The notes under the pieces are model-generated. The model saw only the letters and a list, made by a program, of their open reading frames with translations, had not been told where the DNA came from and made no database searches. From assembly GCA_965267535.1 (NCBI GenBank), contig OZ254082.1, forward strand, positions 3,596,001 to 3,660,000: a stretch of 64,000 bases of DNA. The letters run 5' to 3'. Shown in pieces: positions 17,919-27,543 of the stretch. The translations under genes and the position numbers were made by a program. The DNA is from CAXBNB01 sp965267535. GTDB taxonomy: Bacteria; Bacteroidota; Bacteroidia; Cytophagales; Cyclobacteriaceae. Positions within the stretch are counted from its first letter, which is position 1, and every line of letters starts with the position of its first letter.

Positions 17919-20705
17919 TTACAGTTCAAAATCAAAAGACAAACTCATTCTGATTTTTCTGTGGTGAATTTTTTTAGGATTAAAATCGTAGGTCGAGGAT
18001 TGTGGCCCTAGTTTTTTTACATTCTTAAACTTAGTACCGACAGGATGAATGCCATGCAGAAAAGAAAGTTCGCCCTGGGGAAAATCTACCGCAGTAGAAC
18101 GGGCGTCCTGCGGCTGCTCCGGGTTTAGCATTTTGAAGAATATATCGTTAGACTTTACATGTATTCTAAAACCGGGTGTTTTCACACTCCCAATTTCCAC
18201 CCAGTACACCCCTGCGTGATACCCTTTAAACTCCGGATAAACATAGCCAGAATGACCTGTCATGGAATTGTTATATGCTTTTTCCCATACACCAAACTGT
18301 GTACCCTGCATTCTGTTTTTCCATACTCTTCCTGGTCCCTGCCCCAGCCATCGCATACTTTTAATTTCCTGCTCAGGGTAGGAAAAACTTACACCAGCTG
18401 TGTAAGCATCGGATTGGGGTTCGTAGGCTACATCTAACTCCAATCTGCCGTCATTACGAACTTTCCACATTACAGAATCTTTCTGCGAGCCATACACTGC
18501 ATAAATACGTACAGGATCTGTTGAGTTATTTCCTTGCATAAGCGATACAGACTGAACCTGATTATCCTTATTGAATAGATATGGGCCATTTGACAAGGGA
18601 ACTTTCACTCCGTCTTTTGTCACCCCGGCGAGCCAACCACTTTCTTTATGAAATGCAAATGCAAGCTTACCGGCCTCAACAACATACTTCTCGTCCTCTT
18701 CTCTTACGGTGAGCTTGCCGGAGGTAGATTCATCCATCTCAGCTGCTATTTTATCCGGAGAGTTCACCGGATATGTCCATGTACTAATTGTATTTTTGCG
18801 ATTGTCTAAAGCATCGATCTGCAACACGTGAGCGGTTTGCCAGTCTTTTGGCAAAGCTATATGTAGCTTACCCTTTTGCCCAGGTGCCAGGGGCGCGCTT
18901 AACTGCTGGGTATTTAGCACCTTTTTTTCTGACGAAGCAGGCATATCGGTGTAGCGCACCCATTGTACCCGAAAGGTCACTTGATCCAGATTCGTATAAT
19001 GATACCTGTTTTCTATGCGAAACTCACCGTTAAATTCCGGCGTTATGTGTCTTTGCTCGATATACACCGGACTCCATATTTTTTTTATGGTATAAAAACT
19101 TTGCTCTTTTTCCATGTAAGGACCTAAGATACCATCGGGTGCGTGGTTGCCATCTGTATCAAGCGCTCCATTGCGGTCTGTTCGGGCAACAGCTTCGTCG
19201 GCAAACACCCACAGAAATGCTCCTGCAGCCAGAGGATGATGCCACATACGCAACCAGTAGTCGTCAAGCCCGGCACCATGACCTCCATCGTACAAGCCAT
19301 GAAGTACCTCTGTAGGAAAAAATATCTTTCGCTTGCTATATCCATCCAGCGATAAGTAATCGTAATCGATGTAGTGCTTAGTATTGGTGGCCAGGTAATC
19401 CTGCCAGGGGTGAATGACCGTGCGCTTCTGTATGTCGAGCCGGGCAAAATCTGCATTGAGCTTGTTATTCCACCCTCCTTCGTTACCATTGTCCCAAAGC
19501 ACGATACTCGGGTGGTTTACATCCCGGGTTATCATTTCTTCGACCAGCTTGCGCCCGACGGTTTCATCGTACGCAGGGGTTTGCCAGCCGGTAAGTTCGT
19601 CTAATACGAACATACCCAATGAATCACATACTTCTAAAAAATGTTTTTCGGGTGGATAGTGAGACATTCTCACTGCATTCATGTTCATTTCTTTCATGAG
19701 CAGCACAGCCTCTATACTCAACGCTCTGGAAGATGTGCGTGCATAGTCGGGGTGAAAGGTGTGCCTGTTCACTCCTTTAAATTTTATACGCACTCCATTT
19801 ACATAAATCCCATCTTGCTCTCTGACTTCTACTGTTCGAAAACCAAATTTTTCCTCGTGCTCATGTATGACTTTTTCTTGTGCAACCAGTGAAAAGCGCG
19901 CTTTGTACAAGTTGGGAAACTCAGGATTCCATGTCCTGACATTATCCAGTTTCATTGCAATTCTGGTTGGTGAAGCTTGTAAATCAAACCAGTACTCACC
20001 CACTTTGTTTCCGTTAGACTCTTCCAGTGTCAAAAGCAGTTTTTCTCCTTTTCTACCTCCACCCCAGTATACATCTGCTTCAAATACTCCGTCTGCTGTA
20101 GCATTTATTGCCACTCTTTCTATGTGTTTTTTGGGCTTTACATCCAGGTATACCGGCCTGAAAATACCCCCAAATACCCAAAAATCGGCTTTTCTTTCCG
20201 CCATATTGACCGATTGATTGGCTGAATGTTTGTCTACTTTCACCTCCAGCTGATTCACCTTTCCATACTTTAGCAGGGAAGATATATCGTATTCAAACTG
20301 ATAAAATGCCCCCTGATGTATCGGTCCGGCTTGCTTGCCATTGATTTTTACCAATGCATCGGTCATCACTCCTTCAAAAACGATATTGATATTTTGTCCT
20401 TTCCATTGATTGGGTACTTCAAAATCCAGCCGGTACGTGCCTGATTCTTTCAGGCGCTTATCAAAAGGAACATGCCCGTAGTTATAAGCACCAAACTCCT
20501 GCTGTTCCCAACAAGACGGCACCTGAATAGTTGTCCATTTTTTGCTGTTCATACCATCCGAACAGTAAAAGTCCCACGTTTTGGTATGGTCTGCTCCGGT
20601 ACCCGATAGAAATACACGCTGAGTCTGCTGAGCGTGCAGATGACTGGCGCTTGTTAAGAAAAAGAATATTATCCAGATGTTAGAAAATCGAAACAAAGAA
20701 TGCAT
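17919..20705 (-). CDS. GH2 family glycoside hydrolase (beta-galactosidase-like), secreted
   Basis: The frame is open from 20771, but the ATG at 20705 begins a good signal peptide (MHSLFRF...HLHAQQ) and is preferred, giving 928 residues. The domain order is that of GH2: an N-terminal jelly roll, an immunoglobulin-like domain, then the barrel with FKGVNRHTFHPD, RMSHYPPEKHFLEVCD and the acid/base motif LWDNGNEGGW. The candidate nucleophile Glu is in PTEVLHGLYDGG. The C-terminal part resembles a beta-galactosidase small-chain domain (MRWLGQGPGRVWKNR). It acts in the periplasm on a beta-galactoside or beta-uronide. It is the last gene of an operon with Gfo/Idh and DUF6807 proteins. Confidence 0.85.
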   Translation of the reverse strand: MHSLFRFSNIWIIFFFLTSASHLHAQQTQRVFLSGTGADHTKTWDFYCSDGMNSKKWTTIQVPSCWEQQEFGAYNYGHVPFDKRLKESGTYRLDFEVPNQWKGQNINIVFEGVMTDALVKINGKQAGPIHQGAFYQFEYDISSLLKYGKVNQLEVKVDKHSANQSVNMAERKADFWVFGGIFRPVYLDVKPKKHIERVAINATADGVFEADVYWGGGRKGEKLLLTLEESNGNKVGEYWFDLQASPTRIAMKLDNVRTWNPEFPNLYKARFSLVAQEKVIHEHEEKFGFRTVEVREQDGIYVNGVRIKFKGVNRHTFHPDYARTSSRALSIEAVLLMKEMNMNAVRMSHYPPEKHFLEVCDSLGMFVLDELTGWQTPAYDETVGRKLVEEMITRDVNHPSIVLWDNGNEGGWNNKLNADFARLDIQKRTVIHPWQDYLATNTKHYIDYDYLSLDGYSKRKIFFPTEVLHGLYDGGHGAGLDDYWLRMWHHPLAAGAFLWVFADEAVARTDRNGALDTDGNHAPDGILGPYMEKEQSFYTIKKIWSPVYIEQRHITPEFNGEFRIENRYHYTNLDQVTFRVQWVRYTDMPASSEKKVLNTQQLSAPLAPGQKGKLHIALPKDWQTAHVLQIDALDNRKNTISTWTYPVNSPDKIAAEMDESTSGKLTVREEDEKYVVEAGKLAFAFHKESGWLAGVTKDGVKVPLSNGPYLFNKDNQVQSVSLMQGNNSTDPVRIYAVYGSQKDSVMWKVRNDGRLELDVAYEPQSDAYTAGVSFSYPEQEIKSMRWLGQGPGRVWKNRMQGTQFGVWEKAYNNSMTGHSGYVYPEFKGYHAGVYWVEIGSVKTPGFRIHVKSNDIFFKMLNPEQPQDARSTAVDFPQGELSFLHGIHPVGTKFKNVKKLGPQSSTYDFNPKKIHHRKIRMSLSFDFEL

Positions 20706-20832
20706 ATAGAAAGAGTGATTGAATAAAAGTTGAACAAAATAGGGAAAGTTGTCAAACGCATTTTGGATCATAAAAAATCAGTTGCCGGATCGACAACTGA
20801 TTTAATTACTACTACACGATGTTTACTACTAA

Positions 20833-22209
20833 TTAAACATTTTCGGGTACAATGTAAGGATATCTGTATTTTCTGGTAAGCATCAAATCGGCCGCCTCAT
20901 TGTCTATAAACTGCTCAAACTCACCATTGAAACGCAGTGTTTCTCCAACACGATAAGCTATGTTTGCTATCAGCGGCAATACAGTCGACTTATGTCCTAC
21001 TTCTACATCACAGTTGAGATCGGCAGGATTTCCAGACCGCACACCATCTATAAAGTTGCCAAAATGCCCTTTACTATCCGGAGCTTTTCTAAAAGTAGAG
21101 TCTCCGCCTACTGCTGCACCTTCTGCCATTCCTGATCCTGCAAACGGCTCCTTTTCTCTGTTTTTATAGGCCTTCCAGGTAGATCCATTCACTTCCATCC
21201 AACCTTCTGTGCCATAAAACATATTACCAATTTTTATCCCTTCGTTACTCTCCGCATTGGTATACCTTCCTCTTGTCTCAAACTCAAGTATTTTGCCGTC
21301 GGCATACTCAAATACCGAAGTTTGAGTATTGGGTGTTTCCTGTGAGCATTCTTTTGGAGAGATTCCATAAATACCACCCATTGATTGTACTTTGATAGGG
21401 TGTTCTTTTTTACCAAGTCCCCAGCGAGCCACATCAAACTGGTGTGGGCCCTGGTTTCCTGTGTCTCCATTTCCGGTATTCCAATGCCAGTGCCAGTTAT
21501 AGTGTCCTCTTTTCTCATTGTACGGGCGGTATGTAGCCGGCCCTAACCAGAGGTCGTAATTGAGTGTAGATGGAGGAGCTGAATCAGGAGATATACCAAA
21601 AGAATCGCGTGGTTTAAAGCAAGTACCTCTGGCCATATACACCTCTCCAATACCGCCATTATGCAAAAACTCCATGGCCTGCATCACATTGCTAATGGAT
21701 CGGTTTTGAAACCCTACCTGCACCACTCGGTTGTACTTGCGTGCTGCCTCTACCATTTTACGTCCTTCCCACACATTGTGCGAACTGGGTTTTTCTACAT
21801 ACACATGCTTACCTGCCTGACATGCCCAGATGGTAGCCAGTGCGTGCCAGTGATTTGGGGTAGCTATCACTACAGCATCTATATCTTTATCTTCATAGAC
21901 CTTCCTCATATCTACCTCAGTACCGGGCTTATTTCCTTTTTGATTCTTAGCTGCCAGGTCTACACGCTCTTTAAAAAACTGAGTGTCTACATCACACACC
22001 GTTTTTACCATTACGCCATCGTTATACATTTGCGAAAAGCTCTCGAGCAAACCTTTTCCTCTTCCTCTTATTCCTACCGAGGCGAGTATTACTCTGTCAT
22101 TTGCCCCCAAAATATTGGCATAGGATTTTGCAGAAAAGGCGGTGGCCCCAAAGGCTACTCCCGCGGCTCCTACAGCGGTTTTTTTAATAAAATTTCTTCT
22201 GTCACTCAT
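20833..22209 (-). CDS. Gfo/Idh/MocA family oxidoreductase, twin-arginine exported
   Basis: 458 residues. The N-terminus MSDRRNFIKKTAVGAAGVAF is a twin-arginine signal, so the folded protein with its nicotinamide cofactor is exported to the periplasm. The Rossmann motif is unusual (GIRGRGKGL), and the family signature GKHVYVEKPSSHN carries the catalytic Lys in EKP. WHWHWNTGNGDTGNQGPHQF-like sequence marks the exported Bacteroidota/Planctomycetes branch. Such enzymes oxidise or reduce sugars, and some oxidise the C3 hydroxyl of glycosides. It lies between the GH2 and DUF6807 genes, with gaps of 127 bp (61 bp if the longer GH2 frame is used) and 78 bp. Confidence 0.85.
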   Translation of the reverse strand: MSDRRNFIKKTAVGAAGVAFGATAFSAKSYANILGANDRVILASVGIRGRGKGLLESFSQMYNDGVMVKTVCDVDTQFFKERVDLAAKNQKGNKPGTEVDMRKVYEDKDIDAVVIATPNHWHALATIWACQAGKHVYVEKPSSHNVWEGRKMVEAARKYNRVVQVGFQNRSISNVMQAMEFLHNGGIGEVYMARGTCFKPRDSFGISPDSAPPSTLNYDLWLGPATYRPYNEKRGHYNWHWHWNTGNGDTGNQGPHQFDVARWGLGKKEHPIKVQSMGGIYGISPKECSQETPNTQTSVFEYADGKILEFETRGRYTNAESNEGIKIGNMFYGTEGWMEVNGSTWKAYKNREKEPFAGSGMAEGAAVGGDSTFRKAPDSKGHFGNFIDGVRSGNPADLNCDVEVGHKSTVLPLIANIAYRVGETLRFNGEFEQFIDNEAADLMLTRKYRYPYIVPENV

Positions 22210-22287
22210 GTTTGTAATCGTTTTGTTTGTTAAAAAGTTTTAGGAATGGATCGGTTTGGTTATGAGTTTGAGTGTATACTATTCCGC

Positions 22288-23325
22288 CTACCTGTCGGCA
22301 GCCAATTGTTTCACAGTCTCCACAGAAGGATCTCCAGAAAATACCGCCAGGCGATACCTAAAGGTAGTCGACTCGCCCTGCTTCAGACTAAAATTAAGTT
22401 CTTTCTCCCCGTCGGAAAATATCTTTTGCCCTAGTGTATTGGCAGCAAACAAACCGTAGGTACGTGCATGCCAGTAAGTAGGATAGCCCACATTGTCCTT
22501 GTGGTCGTAAATGACTATGGCTGTTTTCTCCCCATTTATAGTGCCCGACAGTTTCATCCAATCGGCACGGGTGCCCCATACTTTTTCACCTGTCACTCCT
22601 TCACTGCTGAGGTAGTCTCCTGTTACATTGGAATTGTCGGGCGAAGCTACTTTGGTAACCTTGCCGTGAGAATCGGAAAGTTCCAGCGCCTTATTTACGG
22701 GCAGCTCCAACTCCCTGGTCACTCGTATGGCAAACATCCCTTCTTTGTTGTCAGTAAATGTCACCGGTCCGTTCACTGCTTTCAGCGTGGACTCCCGGTC
22801 GATTATGCGCACATTGTCTTTGGCAGTGAAAGTGAAGCGTGTTTTTTCTTCAAGCAAGATGTTGCCATTGCTATCCTGCCACTCACTGGTAGTGACTAAT
22901 ACTCCTTTGCCTTGTCCACCTTCGGCTTTCAAGATTTCCTTATGCCTGATAGTTCCGTATTTGTCGCGTTTGTCGACAGCTATTGCCTCGGAGTTGTTCC
23001 AAAAGTCCAGGCCGTTTACATCTCCATAGTTAAACCAAACTCCTACATGGTGCGGGTGGTCTACACGTTCACCTGCTTTGTTTTTTAGTGGAAAATTCCG
23101 TGTCAATTCATTTCCTCCCGGGCTCACTATAGGCCACAGCACAGGTTTTTTAATTTCATTAGGAAAAATGTAAGCGGTAAACAGCTCACCTCCCATTTTC
23201 ACATCTACTCTGTTTTTTGATTCGTCGGGTTGAACATCCACAGCAATTTTCTGTTGAGAGCAGGCCACTTGTCCACACAAGCCCAGCACAACTGCCCATA
23301 GGGCCATTTTGTTTTTTCTATCCAT
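22288..23325 (-). CDS. DUF6807 (PmoA-like) family lipoprotein
   Basis: 345 residues. The N-terminus ends in GQVACS with Cys22 as the likely lipidated residue. The body carries the family hallmark RVDHPHHVGVWFNYGDVNG with a His pair, and a beta-rich remainder. DUF6807 proteins are common beside Gfo/Idh/MocA oxidoreductases and sugar hydrolases in Bacteroidota and Planctomycetes, where they are often annotated as PmoA family. No firm biochemical role is known to me. It is the first gene of the operon that continues with Gfo/Idh and GH2, and its promoter carries a LacI-like operator. Confidence 0.75.
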   Translation of the reverse strand: MDRKNKMALWAVVLGLCGQVACSQQKIAVDVQPDESKNRVDVKMGGELFTAYIFPNEIKKPVLWPIVSPGGNELTRNFPLKNKAGERVDHPHHVGVWFNYGDVNGLDFWNNSEAIAVDKRDKYGTIRHKEILKAEGGQGKGVLVTTSEWQDSNGNILLEEKTRFTFTAKDNVRIIDRESTLKAVNGPVTFTDNKEGMFAIRVTRELELPVNKALELSDSHGKVTKVASPDNSNVTGDYLSSEGVTGEKVWGTRADWMKLSGTINGEKTAIVIYDHKDNVGYPTYWHARTYGLFAANTLGQKIFSDGEKELNFSLKQGESTTFRYRLAVFSGDPSVETVKQLAADR

Positions 23326-23423
23326 TTCAGGGAAGGATTAAATTATAGTTTTAAAAATAATAAAATAGCTTGCATAATCTAAAAAACTGCAACAATTAGT
23401 TTCATGATAGATTATTAAAGTTT

Positions 23424-23462
23424 CAAAGCTACAATTATAAATAAGTTTTTGCAAGCGCTTGC
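23424..23462 (-). promoter_or_regulatory. Promoter of the DUF6807-Gfo/Idh-GH2 operon with LacI-type operator
   Basis: On the minus strand TTG (23454-23452) is followed after 20 nt by TAGCTTTG (23431-23424), a full Bacteroidota -33/-7 promoter. The perfect 12-bp palindrome GCAAGCGCTTGC (23451-23462), with the central CG typical of LacI-family operators, covers the -33 element. The divergent gene is a LacI-type regulator. Repression of the operon and self-control of the regulator are the natural reading. Confidence 0.65.
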
Positions 23463-23570
23463 TTAAACTAAAAGAAATTACTCATTTGCTTAACGAGTTA
23501 TTCTCAAATCAACTATTATTGTATTTTTTTGAGCGGAAAAACACCGCTTAAGGCCCTAAAGGAAAACCGA

Positions 23571-24605
23571 ATGGCAAAAAAGAAAATCAACATATATGAT
23601 GTAGCCAACGAACTGGGTGTATCCATATCTACGGTATCGCGAGCACTCAACGACAATCCCAAAATAAGTGCTAATACCATAAAAAGGGTCAAAAAAATGG
23701 CCGAGAAGCTGGGTTTTCAGAAAAATGCTCTGGCTTCCGGACTTATGACCAACAAAACCAAAACCATTGGCATCATAGTACCTCAGATCAATCGCGAGTT
23801 TTTTGCGCAATCTATTCGCAGCATCGAAGACACAGCATTTGACCTGGGCTATTCTGTTATGATCTGTCAATCGCACGAATCATACGAAAAAGAAAAAGCC
23901 TGCGTAAATACCCTAATGTCCAGTCATGTAGACGGAATTATTGTATCGCTCGCCATGGAAACGAAAAATTTTGATCATTTTCAAAATGCCATCGACTCTG
24001 ATACCCCTGTGGTATTCTTTGACCGAACGGGCTTTGAAATTCCCAACTCCACAAAAATTGTGGTAGACAACTTTAAAAGTGCCTACACTGCTACCCACCA
24101 CCTGATACAGCAAGGGTACAAGCGAATAGGTCATCTGGGAGGGCCTACTTCCAGAAAAGTATTTGAAGAACGATTGGAAGGATACAAGAAAGCCCTCAAG
24201 GATCACAACCTGCTCATAGATGAAACCATCATAGAAAAGACAGACCTAACGCAAGAGGACTGTTTTCGGGCTGCTAAAAAAGTATTACATGCCACAAATC
24301 CTCCTGATGCCATCCTATGTGCCAATCACCTCACATCGGTAAATACTATTTTTTATGCCATAAGCGTAAATAAGTCTATCCCCAACGATGTAGCCGTGGT
24401 AGGCTTTAGTGAAAACCCTATTGCCGAAGTGATGATCCCTTCGCTCACTGCCGTGACACAGCCCACCGCAGAAATGGGCAAAATAGCTACTCAAAAACTC
24501 ATAGAAGAGATCAACTTTGATCATGAAAAAGACACTTTTGTGCACAGCACCATTGTACTGGACACCACCTTGCAGATACGAAAATCAAGCGTTATCCAAA
24601 ATTGA
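23571..24605 (+). CDS. LacI family transcriptional regulator
   Basis: The frame is open from 23529, but the ATG at 23571 (MAKKKINIYDVANELGVSIS) starts exactly where LacI proteins do and follows a purine-rich AAAGGAAAA; it gives 344 residues. Residues 5-55 are the helix-turn-helix and hinge (TVSRALNDNPKIS, KRVKKMAEKLGF). The rest is a periplasmic-binding-protein-like sensor domain (GIIVPQINREFFAQS, DGIIVSLAM, FFDRTGF, KRIGHLGGP, DAILCANH). It should bind the 23451 palindrome and respond to a sugar released by the divergent GH2 operon. The exact inducer is unknown. Confidence 0.88.
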   Translation: MAKKKINIYDVANELGVSISTVSRALNDNPKISANTIKRVKKMAEKLGFQKNALASGLMTNKTKTIGIIVPQINREFFAQSIRSIEDTAFDLGYSVMICQSHESYEKEKACVNTLMSSHVDGIIVSLAMETKNFDHFQNAIDSDTPVVFFDRTGFEIPNSTKIVVDNFKSAYTATHHLIQQGYKRIGHLGGPTSRKVFEERLEGYKKALKDHNLLIDETIIEKTDLTQEDCFRAAKKVLHATNPPDAILCANHLTSVNTIFYAISVNKSIPNDVAVVGFSENPIAEVMIPSLTAVTQPTAEMGKIATQKLIEEINFDHEKDTFVHSTIVLDTTLQIRKSSVIQN

Positions 24606-24653
24606 ATACGTAAATATTTCAGTTATCTTTAGGCAAAACTATTTTATACATCT

Positions 24654-25136
24654 ATGAGCAAAATAGAACCTTTACTGGAGGAATATGGCCTCAGCCACCA
24701 AAACCCTGTCAATAAAGTTATTCATTGGATTTGTGTGCCTCTTATTGTATTCAGCATAGTAGGACTGTTGTGGTCTATCCCCGCACATACCCTCATCAGC
24801 ATATTTCCATACACAGACCCCACTTATCTCAATTGGGCTCTTGTGGGGGTACTATTTACTCTCTTTTACTACTTCACTTTATCTCAGCCCCTTTTCTACG
24901 GCATGGCTATCGTGCTTACAGGCTTTTTGCTGCTCACTCATCAACTGGAACTCCTGCTGACTATCCCTCTGTGGAAGGCTTCCCTTATGATATTCGTCTT
25001 TGCATGGATCGGCCAGTTTATTGGGCATCAAATTGAGGGTAAAAAACCTTCTTTTATCAAAGACCTGCTATTTTTACTCATTGGGCCACTGTGGCTTCTG
25101 AGTTTTATCTACAAAAAACTAGGCATTAACATCTAG
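24654..25136 (+). CDS. DUF962 / Mpo1-like membrane protein
   Basis: 160 residues. HQNPVNKVIHWICVPLIVFS at the N-terminus, the mid-protein TGFLLLTHQ region and AWIGQFIGHQIEGKKPSF are the conserved parts of DUF962, with four hydrophobic segments. Yeast Mpo1 of this family is a dioxygenase of 2-hydroxy fatty acids in phytosphingosine breakdown; the conserved His residues HW and GHQIEG are present here. It acts in the inner membrane. Its stop codon overlaps that of the convergent DoxX-like gene by four bases. Confidence 0.8.
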   Translation: MSKIEPLLEEYGLSHQNPVNKVIHWICVPLIVFSIVGLLWSIPAHTLISIFPYTDPTYLNWALVGVLFTLFYYFTLSQPLFYGMAIVLTGFLLLTHQLELLLTIPLWKASLMIFVFAWIGQFIGHQIEGKKPSFIKDLLFLLIGPLWLLSFIYKKLGINI

Positions 25137-25486
25137 GCGGTATATAACCAGGCCCAGTACACCAGGAGCCCCTGCATCGGCAACCGCACCAACAATATCC
25201 ACCGGGGAATACCCTTGCCTGCTTTAGCAGATGTATAATGGTATATATTGGCAGGAAATACAGCTATAAGCAATGCTATAATACCCCACGCTGCTATTGA
25301 CGAAAAGGCGGGTATGAGTAGCAGTATTCCTAAAAGAATTTCAGCCACACCACTCAGTACATTCATCAACTCCGGACGGGGAATGTACGGCGGTATGATC
25401 CGTATGTAAAACCTGGCATTTACAAAGTGATTGATCCCTGCCAGGATATACAACACGGCCATTATGTATAAACTTATTTCCTTCAT
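25133..25486 (-). CDS. DoxX-like small integral membrane protein
   Basis: 117 residues from the ATG at 25486; the frame is open from 25507, but the shorter start MKEISLYIMAVLYILAGINH fits the family. Four hydrophobic segments are visible with the conserved LAGINHFVNARFYIRIIPPY and PANIYHYTSA parts of the DoxX-like group. These proteins are membrane components of poorly known role, sometimes linked to redox or sulfur metabolism. Convergent with DUF962; no operon partner. Confidence 0.75.
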   Translation of the reverse strand: MKEISLYIMAVLYILAGINHFVNARFYIRIIPPYIPRPELMNVLSGVAEILLGILLLIPAFSSIAAWGIIALLIAVFPANIYHYTSAKAGKGIPRWILLVRLPMQGLLVYWAWLYTA

Positions 25487-25641
25487 TTTTAAAACTTCAT
25501 CGAACACAACCTGAACAAGATTGAAACACTATTTTTTTGTCAAAAATGAAGCATCAACAGGGCAGGTTATATAATTTTAACCGATTATTTATTTTGATGC
25601 AACAAGGTACTGTTGCTTACGCTAAAATCACAACTACGACT

Positions 25642-27537
25642 ATGCAAAAAATACAAACACTAGGCGGATATATCCACGAATACCAAAAGAGTGTGGCTCA
25701 GCCCGAGGAGTTCTGGGACAGAATCGCCGACTCATTCCACTGGCAGCAGCGATGGGACAAAACACTTGAATGGGATTTTGACACTCCCAATGTGAAATGG
25801 TTTATCAACGGAAAACTAAACATCACCGAAAACATCTTTGAAAGACACCTGTTCACTCAAGGCGACAAGCCTGCCATCATATGGGAACCCAACGACCCCT
25901 CCCAACCCGGAGTGACACTCACCTACAGGGAACTCTACGAAAAAACCTGCCAGTTTGCCAATGCCATGAAAGCCAAAGGCGTGGGCAAAGGTGACAGGGT
26001 AATCATCTACATGCCCATGGTGCCCGAAGCGGCCATAGCCATGCTCGCCTGTGCACGCATTGGCGCCATTCATTCGGTCGTTTTTGCCGGATTCTCAGCC
26101 AGTGCCCTGGCCGACAGAATTCAGGATTGTCAGGCCAAAATGGTACTCACCTCAGACGGAAACTTCCGGGGTGCCAAGACCATCGACGTTAAAGGAGTCG
26201 TCGATCAGGCATTGGAGATTGCTGGTGATGTAGACAATGTCATCGTGCTGCAACGCACCGGCGGACAGGTCAGCATGAAACCCGGACGTGATCTCTGGTG
26301 GCATGAGGCCATTGAGGGTGTGTCGGTAGAAAACAAAGCCGAGGTGCTCGACAGTGAAGACATGCTGTTCATCCTCTACACTTCCGGTTCTACCGGCAAG
26401 CCTAAGGGTGTAGTACACACCTGCGGGGGATACATGGTATACAGTCAGTATTCGTTTTCCAATGTCTTTCAGTATTCCAGAGGGGATGTCTACTGGTGTA
26501 CGGCCGATGTGGGCTGGATCACCGGCCATTCTTACATCGTATACGGTCCCTTGCTGGCCGGAGCTACTACCCTGATGTTTGAAGGGGTGCCAACCTATCC
26601 GGATGCAGGACGGTTCTGGGATGTAATCGACAAGTACCAGGTCAATCAGTTTTACACTGCGCCTACGGCCATACGTGCCTTGCAGGCTTATGGGCTCGAA
26701 CCTCTCGAAAAATACAAACTCGACTCGCTTAAGGTTATCGGGTCGGTGGGCGAACCGATCAATGAAGAGGCCTGGCACTGGTATCACACGCATGTGGGCA
26801 AAGGCAACTGCCCGCTGGTAGATACCTGGTGGCAAACCGAAACCGGTGGCATCATGATTTCTCCGCTAGCCGGCATTACGCCCAACAAACCGGCTCATGC
26901 TTCTTTGCCTCTGCCTGGTATTCAGCCTATCATAGTAGATGCCGACGGCAAAGAGCTTACCGGCAACAATGTACAGGGAAATCTTTGCATCAAATTTCCA
27001 TGGCCATCGATCATCCGTACTACTTATGGCGATCATGATCGCTGCAAAAAAGAATATTTCTCAACTTACAAAGGGCTGTATTTTACAGGCGATGGAGCCA
27101 AGAGGGATCACGACGGCTACCTGCGCATTCTCGGCAGGGTAGACGATGTAATCAATGTTTCGGGTCACAGAATGGGAACCGCTGAGGTAGAAAACGCCAT
27201 CAATGAACATCCGCTCGTTGTAGAATCGGCCGTAGTGGGATTCCCTCACGAAATCAAAGGACAGGGTATTTATGCGTATGTGATCTGCGATATGGAGGGG
27301 CGAACCGAGCAAAACCTCAAAGACGAAATCAAAAGTACTGTCAGCAAGATCATTGGACCTATTGCCAAACCTGATCACATACAGATCGTGCCCGGGCTGC
27401 CCAAAACTCGCTCAGGAAAAATCATGAGACGTATTCTCAGAAAAGTGGCCGAAGGCGATACTTCAAACCTCGGAGATACTTCCACACTGCTAAACCCGGA
27501 GGTAGTTGAACAAATTATTCAGGGTGCTAAGAAGTAA
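25642..27537 (+). CDS. acs: Acetyl-CoA synthetase
   Basis: From the ATG at 25642 (MQKIQTLGGYIHEYQK) it has 631 residues, the normal size; the frame is open further upstream to 25537 without family similarity. The ATP-binding motif YTSGSTGKPKG, TADVGWITGHSYIVYGPL, VDTWWQTETGG, the FTGDGAKRDHDGY hinge and the acetylation-site region RSGKIMRRILRK are all present. It forms acetyl-CoA from acetate, ATP and CoA in the cytoplasm via acetyl-AMP. An imperfectly spaced inverted repeat GCAACA/TGTTGC lies just upstream, near 25599-25616. The next gene begins 6 bp after the stop. Confidence 0.95.
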   Translation: MQKIQTLGGYIHEYQKSVAQPEEFWDRIADSFHWQQRWDKTLEWDFDTPNVKWFINGKLNITENIFERHLFTQGDKPAIIWEPNDPSQPGVTLTYRELYEKTCQFANAMKAKGVGKGDRVIIYMPMVPEAAIAMLACARIGAIHSVVFAGFSASALADRIQDCQAKMVLTSDGNFRGAKTIDVKGVVDQALEIAGDVDNVIVLQRTGGQVSMKPGRDLWWHEAIEGVSVENKAEVLDSEDMLFILYTSGSTGKPKGVVHTCGGYMVYSQYSFSNVFQYSRGDVYWCTADVGWITGHSYIVYGPLLAGATTLMFEGVPTYPDAGRFWDVIDKYQVNQFYTAPTAIRALQAYGLEPLEKYKLDSLKVIGSVGEPINEEAWHWYHTHVGKGNCPLVDTWWQTETGGIMISPLAGITPNKPAHASLPLPGIQPIIVDADGKELTGNNVQGNLCIKFPWPSIIRTTYGDHDRCKKEYFSTYKGLYFTGDGAKRDHDGYLRILGRVDDVINVSGHRMGTAEVENAINEHPLVVESAVVGFPHEIKGQGIYAYVICDMEGRTEQNLKDEIKSTVSKIIGPIAKPDHIQIVPGLPKTRSGKIMRRILRKVAEGDTSNLGDTSTLLNPEVVEQIIQGAKK

Positions 27538-27543
27538 AAAGCT

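Noticed and set aside
21661..22233. 190-codon open frame on the plus strand
   Set aside because: It is antisense to a complete Gfo/Idh/MocA gene.
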